Below are positions 18,177 through 26,541 of a stretch of 64,000 nt of DNA, one piece after another. Positions within the stretch are counted from its first letter, which is position 1; every line of letters begins with the position of its first letter. The DNA lies in NCBI RefSeq assembly GCF_018982965.1, contig NZ_JACBYP010000026.1, positions 1 to 64,000 of the forward strand. The letters are read 5' to 3'. The notes under the pieces were generated by a model. The model did no database searches and was not told the origin of the DNA. It saw only the letters and a list, made by a program, of their open reading frames with translations. This DNA is from Streptomyces mayonensis. Its GTDB lineage: Bacteria > Actinomycetota > Actinomycetes > Streptomycetales > Streptomycetaceae. The translations under genes were made by a program, and so were the position numbers.

Positions 18177-18334
18177 GCCTCCCAGCGTAACCCGAAGGGT
18201 CTTGTCCGTCATTGAGTTGCGCGTCATACAGTTGCGTCTCATTGCATTGAGGATGGTTGTGTTGTGGGGCATTTGATTGTGTGCTCTACTTGACGTCGTC
18301 AGGCACCACGCCTTCTCCGAAAGGGACGGTTCCC
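18177..18334. promoter_or_regulatory. ohrR-ohrA divergent promoter with palindromic operator candidates
   Basis: CTCATTGCATTGAG (18238-18251) is a 14-bp near-palindrome, and AGTTGCG is repeated directly at about 18215 and 18230. AT-rich by local standards, as expected for MarR operators. OhrR most likely binds here to repress both genes. Symmetry is seen; binding is inferred from the family. Confidence 0.6.
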
Positions 18335-18748
18335 ATGGAAGCGCTCTACACCGCCGCCGCCACCGCGACCCACGGCCGCGACGGCCGCACCGTCACCTCC
18401 GACGGCAAGCTCGACCTCCCGCTCGGTTTCCCCGTCGAGATGGGCGGCAACGGCGAGGGCACCAACCCCGAGCAGCTGTTCGCCGCCGGGTACGCCGCCT
18501 GCTTCGGCAGCGCCCTCGGTGCCGTCGGGCGCCAGGCGAAGGTCGACGTCAGCGACGCGGCCGTGACCGCCGAGGTCGGCATCGGCAAGCAGGGCGAGGG
18601 CTTCGCGCTGGCCGTCACCCTCCGGGTCGAGCTGCCCGAGGGCGTCGACAAGGAGACCGGCCGGAAGCTCGTCGAGCAGGCCCACCAGGTCTGCCCCTAC
18701 TCCAACGCCACCCGCGGCAACATCCCGGTCGACCTCGTCATCGAGTAA
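18335..18748 (+). CDS. ohrA: Organic hydroperoxide resistance protein (thiol peroxidase)
   Basis: A 137-aa OsmC/Ohr-fold enzyme that reduces organic and fatty-acid hydroperoxides. The peroxidatic Cys is in AAGYAACFGSAL (about residue 60) and the resolving Cys in VCPYSNATRGN (about 125); both match the Ohr subfamily rather than OsmC. It starts with MEALYTA, the usual Ohr N-terminus, at an ATG preceded by AAGGGA. Divergent from ohrR, which should control it. Confidence 0.96.
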   Translation: MEALYTAAATATHGRDGRTVTSDGKLDLPLGFPVEMGGNGEGTNPEQLFAAGYAACFGSALGAVGRQAKVDVSDAAVTAEVGIGKQGEGFALAVTLRVELPEGVDKETGRKLVEQAHQVCPYSNATRGNIPVDLVIE

Positions 18749-18774
18749 TCGAGCAGCGGTGCCGGACAACGGTC

Positions 18775-20334
18775 CTAGCCCGCCCCGACCCGCGCCAGCA
18801 CCTCGCCCGTCCGGTCGCTCCACGCCACCACCACCGCCTCCTCGGGCACCCGCTGCAGGCGCGTCAGCAGCAGCCAGCGGACGTGGTAGCGGCGGACGAC
18901 CGCGGTGCGCTCGGCGCGGGTCGAGTCCGGTGCCAGGTAGGACCGGACGTCGGCCACGCGCCGCCCGCGCTCTCGCTCGTCCAGCGCCGGGTCGGGCCAG
19001 GCCGGCGCCGCCAGGTTCGGCCCGTACCCGGCGATGGTGTGCCCGGCGTAGTAGCCGTCGGTGAGCACGACCTCGCCGGGGCCGATGTGCCGGGCCGCCC
19101 ACGCGTAGGACGGCCAGTCGGGCGGCTGCTCGAAGCCGACCGGGTCCAGCGCCCGCGGCACCACCGCCCCGGCGTGCACCGTGAGGAAGCCCAGCAGGGC
19201 GCCCGCGGCCGCCAGCCCGCCCAGCGTCCTCCGCCACCGCCCCCACGGCCGGGGCGCCGCCAGTTCCACCGCCAGGGCGAACTGCAGCGGCACCAGGGTG
19301 AGTCCGAGGATCCGGCCGTAGGTGTAGTGGCCGCTGAACCAGCCGTACGCCACCACCGCGCAGTCCAGTGCGAACATCAGCACCAGTGGGTCGCGCGGCG
19401 AGCGGCGGGCGCGCGCCCACAGGGCAGGCAGGCCGAGCAGGCCGAGCCAGAACTCCCCGGGCAGGTGCAGGTACAGCACCCGGTGCATCGCGTCCACGCT
19501 GCCGTCGCCGGCCAGCGCGAACACGTCGAAGTACGGCCACGCCGCCCCCGTCGCCACCGCCGCCGCGGCCGTCAGCGCCCACCGCGCGAGGACCGCGCCG
19601 CGCCAGTCGCGCTGCCGGCCCGCCACCAGGGCCAGCGCGCCCAGCGCCGCCGCCGCCGCGGTGATCGGGTGGACGAGGAGGACCATGCCGTAGAGCGCGC
19701 CCAGCCCCGCGTAGCCGGGCAGGCCGCGCAGGCCGCTCGGGCCCACGTACCGCACCCGGCGCGCGTCCCGCGCCCGGGAACCGGTGAGCGCCCAGGCCCA
19801 GAAGGTGAGCCCGATGGCGAACGTCGACGGGTAGCCCAGGTTGCCCGTCATCGACATCAGCCCGAGGTAGCCGCTCCACCAGGCCCGTTCCGTCCCCCAC
19901 AGCAGCGTCATCGCGCCCAGTGCCAGCACCGGCGCCCACGGCCGCGCGCTCAGCACCCGCACGAAGCGGCCGAGGCCGGTCAGCAGCACCAGCAGGTTCA
20001 GCGGCCCGGCGAGCCGCACCACCTCCCAGCCGCCCAGCCCCGTCAGCCGTGCGAAGACACCCTGCGCCAGGGCGTACGGCGAGTAGTACGCGCTGCCCGC
20101 GCCCGGCAGGTCGGCCATCGGGTGCCGCGGATGCAGGAGGTCGGCCTTCAGCCGCTCCACGACCGCCGCGTGCTGGCCGGCGTCGCAGCACAGCGGCACC
20201 GCCCAGTACGCCAGCGTCATCACCAGGAGGAAGGCGAAGCCCGCGGCCTGGTAGGGGGTGGGGCGCCAGGAGCGTCCGCCGCGCAGCGCCGTCGCGCCGC
20301 GCACCGGGCGGCGGACGAGGACGTCGGTGCTCAC
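18775..20334 (-). CDS. Polytopic membrane protein of GT-C-like type
   Basis: A 519-aa integral membrane protein with about 10-11 hydrophobic helices and a soluble C-terminal segment of about 110 residues. An Asp-containing first extracellular loop (VPLCCDAGQHAAV) and later aromatic-rich loops (YYSPYALAQG, HYTYGRILG) resemble the architecture of lipid-sugar-dependent GT-C glycosyltransferases, though I see no diagnostic motif. GTG start. It follows a second polytopic protein gene by 151 bp, downstream of the GT2-TagF fusion genes, so a role in wall glycopolymer modification is plausible but unproven. Confidence 0.7.
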   Translation of the reverse strand: MSTDVLVRRPVRGATALRGGRSWRPTPYQAAGFAFLLVMTLAYWAVPLCCDAGQHAAVVERLKADLLHPRHPMADLPGAGSAYYSPYALAQGVFARLTGLGGWEVVRLAGPLNLLVLLTGLGRFVRVLSARPWAPVLALGAMTLLWGTERAWWSGYLGLMSMTGNLGYPSTFAIGLTFWAWALTGSRARDARRVRYVGPSGLRGLPGYAGLGALYGMVLLVHPITAAAAALGALALVAGRQRDWRGAVLARWALTAAAAVATGAAWPYFDVFALAGDGSVDAMHRVLYLHLPGEFWLGLLGLPALWARARRSPRDPLVLMFALDCAVVAYGWFSGHYTYGRILGLTLVPLQFALAVELAAPRPWGRWRRTLGGLAAAGALLGFLTVHAGAVVPRALDPVGFEQPPDWPSYAWAARHIGPGEVVLTDGYYAGHTIAGYGPNLAAPAWPDPALDERERGRRVADVRSYLAPDSTRAERTAVVRRYHVRWLLLTRLQRVPEEAVVVAWSDRTGEVLARVGAG

Positions 20335-20485
20335 GACGCGGGAGAGGAAGGGTGGGGCATTCTGGACATTTGGCGTATGTTCCCGGCCGGGTCGTGCCCA
20401 TCAACCCATGTCACCCGGGCGGCCCACGCTCAGGCCGGTGCGGTGTCCCCGGACGACTACGGACGCCCGGGCCGCAGGCCGCCGC

Positions 20486-21910
20486 TCAGCCCGTCGCCCC
20501 CGCCCGGTCCGCCCCGGCCCGCACGGCCCGCTCGGCCCGTTCCCCGTCCCGTACCGCCGACCCGGCCGGGCCGCCCCGCACCACCGGGCCGAGCAGCAGC
20601 GGCACCCCCACCGCCGGGAGCAGCCACGCGAGCACGATCAGCCGCTCGCCCCAGATGTTGATGTCCGGATGCGCGGCCTGTGTGAGGAGCCCGGTGAACG
20701 CCGCCGCGACGAGGAAGGCGCCGGTCGCGCCGCCGCGCCGCAGCGCGCCCCACGCCCCGGCGGCCAGTGCCGCGGCGAACAGCGGCTGCCACGCCTGCCG
20801 GCGCAGCCACTCCACCCAGAAGTTGCCCTGCAACTGCCAGAACTCCGGCCACGGGTGCGCCCGGTCGGGCCGCGCGAAGTGGTCGGTCAGCAGGTCCTGG
20901 AGGCTGTCCGCCGCGGACGGGTAGTGCAGCAGCCGCGCCAGTACGAGGGTGCCGGCGGCGCCCGCCAGGCCCACCGCCGCGAGTGCCAGCACGTCCCGGG
21001 GCGCCGGACCGGTCCGCCGCCGGTGGCGCCGTACGGCGATCAGCGCGCCCGCCGCCGCCAGGCACAGCCCGAGGAACAGGGCCTGGGAGTGCTTGACCGT
21101 GAACAGGGCGAGCAGCGAGGCGGCGACCAGCCCCAGGCCGGCCGCCCGGACCCGGCGCACCCGCATCCGGCCCGTCGGGTCCGAGCCTGCCGGGTCGGGG
21201 GCTGTGCCCGCCGGGTCCGAGCCTGCCGGGCCCGGGGCCGTACCCGCCCGATCCGGGGCCCCGCCCGTCCGCAGTACCAGCGCGCAGCCCCACACCGCCG
21301 TCAGGGTCAGCGCAAGGAGCAGCCCCTCGGCCATCGGACGCACCGCGGTCGTCCCGCACGGCAGCACGTAGTACAGCGCCTGGCCGGTGAGCGCGAGCGC
21401 CGCCGGGACCGCGAGCGTGCGCAGGATCAGGAAGACCAGGACACCGCCCGCGCATGCCAGGACGACACCGGCCGCCCACAGGCCCCAGGTCACCCCGAGG
21501 ACCGCCACGAACGGCACCAGGAACACCGGGTAGCCGGGCCGCACCTCGAAGATCCGCATGAAGCGCTCCGGCATGTACGGCACCGTGTGCCCGGCGGTCT
21601 GCCCGGCCGCCAGCCGCGGCCGAACCGCGCCCCACTGCTGCTCGCGGCACTCGGCCACCACCTCGGGGGCGGGGTCGGGGCGGTGGAAGCGGACCACGTG
21701 CACACTCTGGTCCCGCCGGGCGCGTTCCGCGCGGCTCGCGCACACGTAGTCGATGGTGGCCGCCGCCGTCTCGCGCTTGCCCTCGCCGGTGAGGCTCAGC
21801 GCGTACGACAGGTAGTTCTTGGTGTCCGGGGTGTCCCGGCCGGTGACGTTCGCCAGTTGGAGCACGGCGAACACACCGGCCAGGAGCAGCACCCAAAGCC
21901 GTGGCCGCAC
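20486..21910 (-). CDS. Polytopic membrane protein, possible glycosyltransferase/polymerase
   Basis: A 474-aa protein with about 10 hydrophobic helices starting from the N-terminus. The first extracytoplasmic loop is long (about residues 25-130) with DTPDTKNYL and YMPERFMRIFEVRPGYP, a GT-C-like layout. Between two helices it carries a Gly-Thr-Ala-Pro-Asp-Ser linker encoded by a 36-bp tandem duplication (21178-21249). GTG start at 21910, 39 bp after the upstream TagF-like gene, so probably in the same operon. No specific function can be assigned. Confidence 0.7.
   Translation of the reverse strand: MRPRLWVLLLAGVFAVLQLANVTGRDTPDTKNYLSYALSLTGEGKRETAAATIDYVCASRAERARRDQSVHVVRFHRPDPAPEVVAECREQQWGAVRPRLAAGQTAGHTVPYMPERFMRIFEVRPGYPVFLVPFVAVLGVTWGLWAAGVVLACAGGVLVFLILRTLAVPAALALTGQALYYVLPCGTTAVRPMAEGLLLALTLTAVWGCALVLRTGGAPDRAGTAPGPAGSDPAGTAPDPAGSDPTGRMRVRRVRAAGLGLVAASLLALFTVKHSQALFLGLCLAAAGALIAVRRHRRRTGPAPRDVLALAAVGLAGAAGTLVLARLLHYPSAADSLQDLLTDHFARPDRAHPWPEFWQLQGNFWVEWLRRQAWQPLFAAALAAGAWGALRRGGATGAFLVAAAFTGLLTQAAHPDINIWGERLIVLAWLLPAVGVPLLLGPVVRGGPAGSAVRDGERAERAVRAGADRAGATG
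21178..21249 (-). repeat. 36-bp tandem duplication inside a membrane-protein gene
   Basis: Two 36-bp units (21178-21213 and 21214-21249) differ at only a few positions and keep the reading frame, encoding a GTAP-PAGSDP linker in a cytoplasmic or extracellular loop. In-frame expansion or contraction between strains is likely. Confidence 0.85.
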
Positions 21911-21949
21911 GCGGCGGAGTCTACGCGCGAGACCCCGCGCGCAGCGGTC

Positions 21950-24175
21950 TCACGTGGGGGAGAGCAAGTCGTGTCCGGACGGGACGGCGCGCGCCCCGGG
22001 GACCCCGGAGGGCTCCGGCTCGGGCATCTCCTCGCCCAGCATCAGGGTCCGTACGACCCGCTCGGCGGCCCGCCCGTCCTCGTACTCGCAGAACGCGGCC
22101 CGGAACGACGACCGCAGCCGCGCCCCCTCCTCGTCCCGGTACGCGCCCGAGGCCAGCAGCGACGCCAGTTCCCCGTGGGTGCGCGAGACGTGGCCGGGTG
22201 CCTGCTCGGTGACGTCGAAGTAGGCGCCGCGGCTCGCCGTGTACGTGTCCCAGTCGTCGGCGTGCAGGACGACCGGCCGGTCCAGGAGGACGTAGTCGAA
22301 CATCAGGGCCGAGTAGTCGGTGAGCAGCACGTCGGAGGCGAGCATCAGGTCCTCCACGCGCGGCTCCTCCGTCGCGTCGATCACCACGCCCCGCCGGTGC
22401 AGCTCCGACAGGCCCAGCCCCCGGGCCGGGCCGCCGGCGAGGGACGGGTGCATGCGGACCACCAGCGTGTGGTCCTCGCCCAGGTCGGCGGCGAGCCGCG
22501 CCAGGTCGACCCGCTCGACGAGCCCGTCCCTGCGGTAGTCGCGGCGGGTCGGCGCGTAGAGCACGACGGTGTTGCCGTCGGGGATCCCCAGGCGCTCGCG
22601 GACCGGGCGGCCGTCGTCGGGGCCCGCGTTCACCAGCACGTCGTTGCGCGGGCTGCCGGTCCGCGCGGACGCGAAGTGGCACGGGTACGCCCGCTCCCAC
22701 ACCCGCTCCGCGTACCGGCCCGCGACCAGGCTGTGGTCCCAGCGGTCGGCGCGGCGCAGCATGCCCGGCACGTCCAGGTTCTGCCGGGCACCGCGGCGGT
22801 CGAGCAGGTCGGCACCCATGTACTTGAGCGGGGTGCCCTGGTGGGTGTGGATGTGGACGCTGCCCTCGCGCTTGGCCACGGCGCCGGGCCAGTTGACGTT
22901 GTTGACGAAGTACGTGGCCCGCTCCGTCACCCGGCGGTACTCCGGGCTGTTCAGGAGCACGTGCTCCGTGCCCGGCGGCAGCAGCGCCGCGGTCTCCTCG
23001 TCGCGCACCACCCACACGCCGCGCAGCCCCGGGGCGATCTCGGCGGCCTTGCGGTGGATCGCGGCCGGGTCGCCCAGCACGCCCCGGTGCGAGAACGCCG
23101 AGTACACCGCGAGGTCCGGGTCCAGCGGGCGGCGCGTGTTCACCGCGGTCCGCAGCCGGCGCAGCCGCTTGTCGGCCGACCCGCGCACCTGCTTCCCGCG
23201 GCGCTGCAGCACCCGGGACGCCTGGCCCGAGCGCCGCCGCACCCGGTAGGCGCCGTAGCCCTGCTCCAGGACGCGCAGCTCGGCCGGGATCTCGGCGCCC
23301 TCGGGCCGGTAGGCGCGGAACATCTCGGCGGTACGGCGGAAGAACTCGCCCTTGTCGGACGGCGGCAGCCGGTCCGGCTTGGAGAGGATGTCCAGGCAGT
23401 GCTCGCCCATCTTGGCGTGCAGGAAGGGCCGCCAGCGGGCCAGGTCCGGGTGGGAGTCGAGGAACGCGAAGACCCGCTCGTACTGCTCGTGGACGTCGAA
23501 GTGCTTGCGGCTGGTGGTGGAGAGGATGTTGCCCTGGCGGCGCTGCCGGTAGTTCAGGCAGATCCGCGCCAGCGTCGCGATGCGCTCCGCGCTGAACATG
23601 ACCGGGAAGGTCCAGGGCGTGTCCTCGTAGTAGCCCGGCGGGAAGGTGAAGCCCTCCCGCTCGACGAAGTCGCGCCGGTAGACCTTGTTCCACACCACCA
23701 TCAGCAGGTCGAGGATCTCCGGGTACTCGGCGGACGTGAACGTGCCGTCGCCCGCCTCGGCCAGCACCCGCGCCAGGGCGTTGCGCCGGGTGCCGCCCCA
23801 CCAGTAGGTGCGCGCGTAGTCGAAGACCAGGACGTCAGGGTCCTCGGCCTCCGCGAGCCGGTCGGCCATCGCGGCGAGCGCGCCCGGGGTGAGGGTGTCG
23901 TCGCTGTCGAGGAAGAAGAGGTAGTCGCCGGTGGCGTGCGGCATGCCCGCGTTGCGGGCCCGGCCGAGACCGGCGTTCTCCTCCAGGTGCAGCACGCGCA
24001 CCCGCTCGTCGCGGGCGGCGTACTCGTCGAGGATCGCGCCGGATCCGTCCGGCGAGCAGTCGTCCACGGCGATGACCTCGATGTCCCGGAAGGACTGGCC
24101 GAGGACCGAGTCCAGGCACTCGCCGAGGAAGCCCTGCACCTTGAAGCAGGGAAGGATGATGCTGAAGCGGGGCAC
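21950..24175 (-). CDS. GT2 glycosyltransferase fused to a TagF-like domain with one catalytic His replaced
   Basis: A 741-aa bifunctional-looking envelope enzyme. The N-terminal GT2 domain is intact (FSIILPCFKV, VDDCSPDGSG, FLDSDDT near residue 90). The C-terminal Glyphos_transf-like domain has YAPTRRDYR, RMHPSL near 573 and TDYSALMFDYVLLDRP, but the HG of the HGTPLK motif is QG (HQGTPLK near 446), replacing the first catalytic His seen in active TagF enzymes. The ATG lies 7 bp after the stop of the 735-aa paralogue. Probably acts on wall polymer; whether the second domain still transfers glycerol phosphate is doubtful. Confidence 0.85.
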   Translation of the reverse strand: MPRFSIILPCFKVQGFLGECLDSVLGQSFRDIEVIAVDDCSPDGSGAILDEYAARDERVRVLHLEENAGLGRARNAGMPHATGDYLFFLDSDDTLTPGALAAMADRLAEAEDPDVLVFDYARTYWWGGTRRNALARVLAEAGDGTFTSAEYPEILDLLMVVWNKVYRRDFVEREGFTFPPGYYEDTPWTFPVMFSAERIATLARICLNYRQRRQGNILSTTSRKHFDVHEQYERVFAFLDSHPDLARWRPFLHAKMGEHCLDILSKPDRLPPSDKGEFFRRTAEMFRAYRPEGAEIPAELRVLEQGYGAYRVRRRSGQASRVLQRRGKQVRGSADKRLRRLRTAVNTRRPLDPDLAVYSAFSHRGVLGDPAAIHRKAAEIAPGLRGVWVVRDEETAALLPPGTEHVLLNSPEYRRVTERATYFVNNVNWPGAVAKREGSVHIHTHQGTPLKYMGADLLDRRGARQNLDVPGMLRRADRWDHSLVAGRYAERVWERAYPCHFASARTGSPRNDVLVNAGPDDGRPVRERLGIPDGNTVVLYAPTRRDYRRDGLVERVDLARLAADLGEDHTLVVRMHPSLAGGPARGLGLSELHRRGVVIDATEEPRVEDLMLASDVLLTDYSALMFDYVLLDRPVVLHADDWDTYTASRGAYFDVTEQAPGHVSRTHGELASLLASGAYRDEEGARLRSSFRAAFCEYEDGRAAERVVRTLMLGEEMPEPEPSGVPGARAVPSGHDLLSPT

Positions 24176-24182
24176 GGCGGGG

Positions 24183-26390
24183 TCAGCTCCTAACGAGGGT
24201 GGCGGCGGGGGCCGGGACGCGCTCCGCGAGCGGGATCAGGGGCGGCAGCGACTCGGGCGGCTCGCCGAGCAGCACCCGGCGCACGACGCGCTCGGCGGCC
24301 CGGCCGTCGTCGAACTCGCAGAAACGTTCCCGGAAGGCCGCCCGCAGCGCGGTCGACTCCGCGTCCGCGTACGTGCCGTCGGCGAAGACGCGGGTCAGTT
24401 CCTCCGGGTTGCGCGCCACCGGTCCCGGCGGCGCCGCCATCAGGTCGAAGTAGACGCCGCGGGTCTCCCGGTAGACGTCCCAGTCGTCGGCGTAGACGAC
24501 GATGGGCCGGTCCAGGTTGGCGTAGTCGAACATGATCGACGAGTAGTCCGTGATCAGCGCGTCGGCGGCCAGGCACACGTCCTCCGAGGAGCGGTGCGCG
24601 GTCACGTCGATGATCCGGCCGGTGGCCTTCCGCCTGCCGCCCCGGTCGTAGAAGTAGTGGGCGCGCAGCAGCACCACCACGTCCTCGCCCGCCGCCTCGC
24701 AGAACGCCTCCAGGTCCAGGGCGCCCGCGCCGAAGCCGCTCTCGTAGTCCCGGTGCGTGGGCGCGTACAGTACCGCCGTCTTGCCCTCCGGGACGCCCAG
24801 CTCGCGCCGGACCCGGGCGACGTCCTCGGCCGTGGCCGTGTGGTAGACGTCGTTGCGCGGATAGCCGTACTCCAGGTGCTCGTACGAACCCGGGTAGGCG
24901 CGCTCCCAGCTGCGGGTGGAGTGGCGGTTGGAGGAGAGGTTGTAGTCCCAGCGGTCGACGCGGCCCAGCAGCTTGGTGAAGCTGCCGCTGGCCGCCGCCA
25001 CCACCGGGTACGTGGACTGGTCGACGCCCATCGTCTTCAGCGGCGTGCCGTGCTGCGTCTGCAGGTGCACGCTGCCGGGGCGCTTGACGACGCCCTCCGC
25101 GAAGTTGGCGTTGTTCACCAGGTAGGAGGCGCGGGCCAGCACCTCCCAGTAGCGCCGGCTGCCGATGACGGCGTGGTCGACGTCCTTGGGCACGGTGTGC
25201 GCCTGGTCCCGCTCGACCAGGAACACCGACTTCAGGTGCGGGGCGAGCTCGCGGGCCTTGGCGTGGATGGCGGCCGGGTTGCAGGCGTACCCGCGGCCCC
25301 AGTACGCGCAGTACACGACGAGGTTCGGGTCCAGCGGGCGGCGCAGCTCGCGGCGGTACTGCAGGCGGGTGCGCAGGCCCTGCGGGCGCGGCACGCGGGC
25401 CACGGCGGCGCCCGCGGCCCGGTTGGCGGCACGCAGCCCCCGGAAACCGGCGTAGGAGCCGGACGCCAGCAGCCGGTACTGCACGCCGAGGCGTCCGCCC
25501 GGCGGCCGGAAACCGGCGGGGCGGTGGCGCCGGTAGAGGCGGCTCGCCCGGCGGAAGAAGGCGCGGCGCTGCCCGCGGGTGAGCCGTCGGGGATCGGTGG
25601 CCGTCTTCAGGATCGCGGCGAACAGCTGCTCGAACAGCGGGGTGCGGCGCTCGGCCGGGAGACCCAGCCCGTCGGCGTCCGTGAGCGCCAGCTCGGCCTG
25701 GTCGAGCAGTTCCGCGTGGTGCGCGCCGGGCAGGTTCAGCCGGTTGCCCTGCCGCCGCGCCATGTGCCGCACGACGACGGAGCGCAGCACCGCGACGCGC
25801 TCCGCGCGGGACGCGACCCGGGCGCCGAAGCCGATGTCCGTGAAGTGGCCGTCCGGGAAGGCCACCTCCCGCTCGGCGAGGAAGGCACGGCGGTGGACCG
25901 CGCTCCACGCGGGCAGCTGCACGCCGGTCAGCTGGGGGGCGCGGCCGGGGGCGAAGGCGTCCTTCGGGGCCTTGGCCAGCAGCGGGGCGGCCGGGTTGGT
26001 CGCCTCCCCCTCCCACCAGGGCACCCGCTCGTACTCGAAGTACAGGACGTCGACGCCGCCGGTGTCCGTCAGCCGAGCGTCCAGCGCCGTGAGCGCGCCG
26101 GGCACGAGCACGTCGTCACCGTCCAGGAACAGCAGGTAGGCGCCGGTCGCCGCCGCCGTCCCCGCGTTGCGCGCCCCGGCCAGCCCGGCCGACGGCGGCG
26201 AGTACACGGGCGACACCCTCGGGTCCCGCTCGGCGCGTTCCCGGGCGACGTCCGCCGCGGTGGAGTCCGGGGCGTCGCAGACCGGGATCAGCTCGAAGTC
26301 GCCGAAGGACTGGGCGAGGATCGAGTCCAGCGCCCGGGAGAGCCGCCCCGCGACCCCATGGGACGGGACGATGACACTGAAGCGGGGCAT
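24183..26390 (-). CDS. GT2 glycosyltransferase-TagF fusion with both domains apparently intact
   Basis: A 735-aa protein. N-terminal GT2 domain: FSVIVPSHGV, VCDAPDST and FLDGDDV with DxD. C-terminal glycerophosphotransferase domain: QHGTPLK near residue 447, YAPTHRDYE, RAHYFY near 576 and TDYSSIMFDYANLDRP, with both catalytic His. It is closest to the 736-aa tagF-like protein in its second half. It could alternately add a sugar and a polyol phosphate, as needed for a repeating glycosyl-glycerol-phosphate polymer; this is inference. It shares the operon with the 741-aa gene (7-bp gap). Confidence 0.86.
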   Translation of the reverse strand: MPRFSVIVPSHGVAGRLSRALDSILAQSFGDFELIPVCDAPDSTAADVARERAERDPRVSPVYSPPSAGLAGARNAGTAAATGAYLLFLDGDDVLVPGALTALDARLTDTGGVDVLYFEYERVPWWEGEATNPAAPLLAKAPKDAFAPGRAPQLTGVQLPAWSAVHRRAFLAEREVAFPDGHFTDIGFGARVASRAERVAVLRSVVVRHMARRQGNRLNLPGAHHAELLDQAELALTDADGLGLPAERRTPLFEQLFAAILKTATDPRRLTRGQRRAFFRRASRLYRRHRPAGFRPPGGRLGVQYRLLASGSYAGFRGLRAANRAAGAAVARVPRPQGLRTRLQYRRELRRPLDPNLVVYCAYWGRGYACNPAAIHAKARELAPHLKSVFLVERDQAHTVPKDVDHAVIGSRRYWEVLARASYLVNNANFAEGVVKRPGSVHLQTQHGTPLKTMGVDQSTYPVVAAASGSFTKLLGRVDRWDYNLSSNRHSTRSWERAYPGSYEHLEYGYPRNDVYHTATAEDVARVRRELGVPEGKTAVLYAPTHRDYESGFGAGALDLEAFCEAAGEDVVVLLRAHYFYDRGGRRKATGRIIDVTAHRSSEDVCLAADALITDYSSIMFDYANLDRPIVVYADDWDVYRETRGVYFDLMAAPPGPVARNPEELTRVFADGTYADAESTALRAAFRERFCEFDDGRAAERVVRRVLLGEPPESLPPLIPLAERVPAPAATLVRS

Positions 26391-26541
26391 ACTGCTCTTT
26401 CTCTCGTTGTCCTGTGCCCTGGGGGAGCCCCCACCGGGCCCTGGCGGCCCGGACGCCCCGCCGGCCGACAGGTGGACGGCCGGGCCGGAGTGGGCCGCGT
26501 TGAGTTGTCAGGCATGCTAACTCCCGGTGGACGGACAACGG

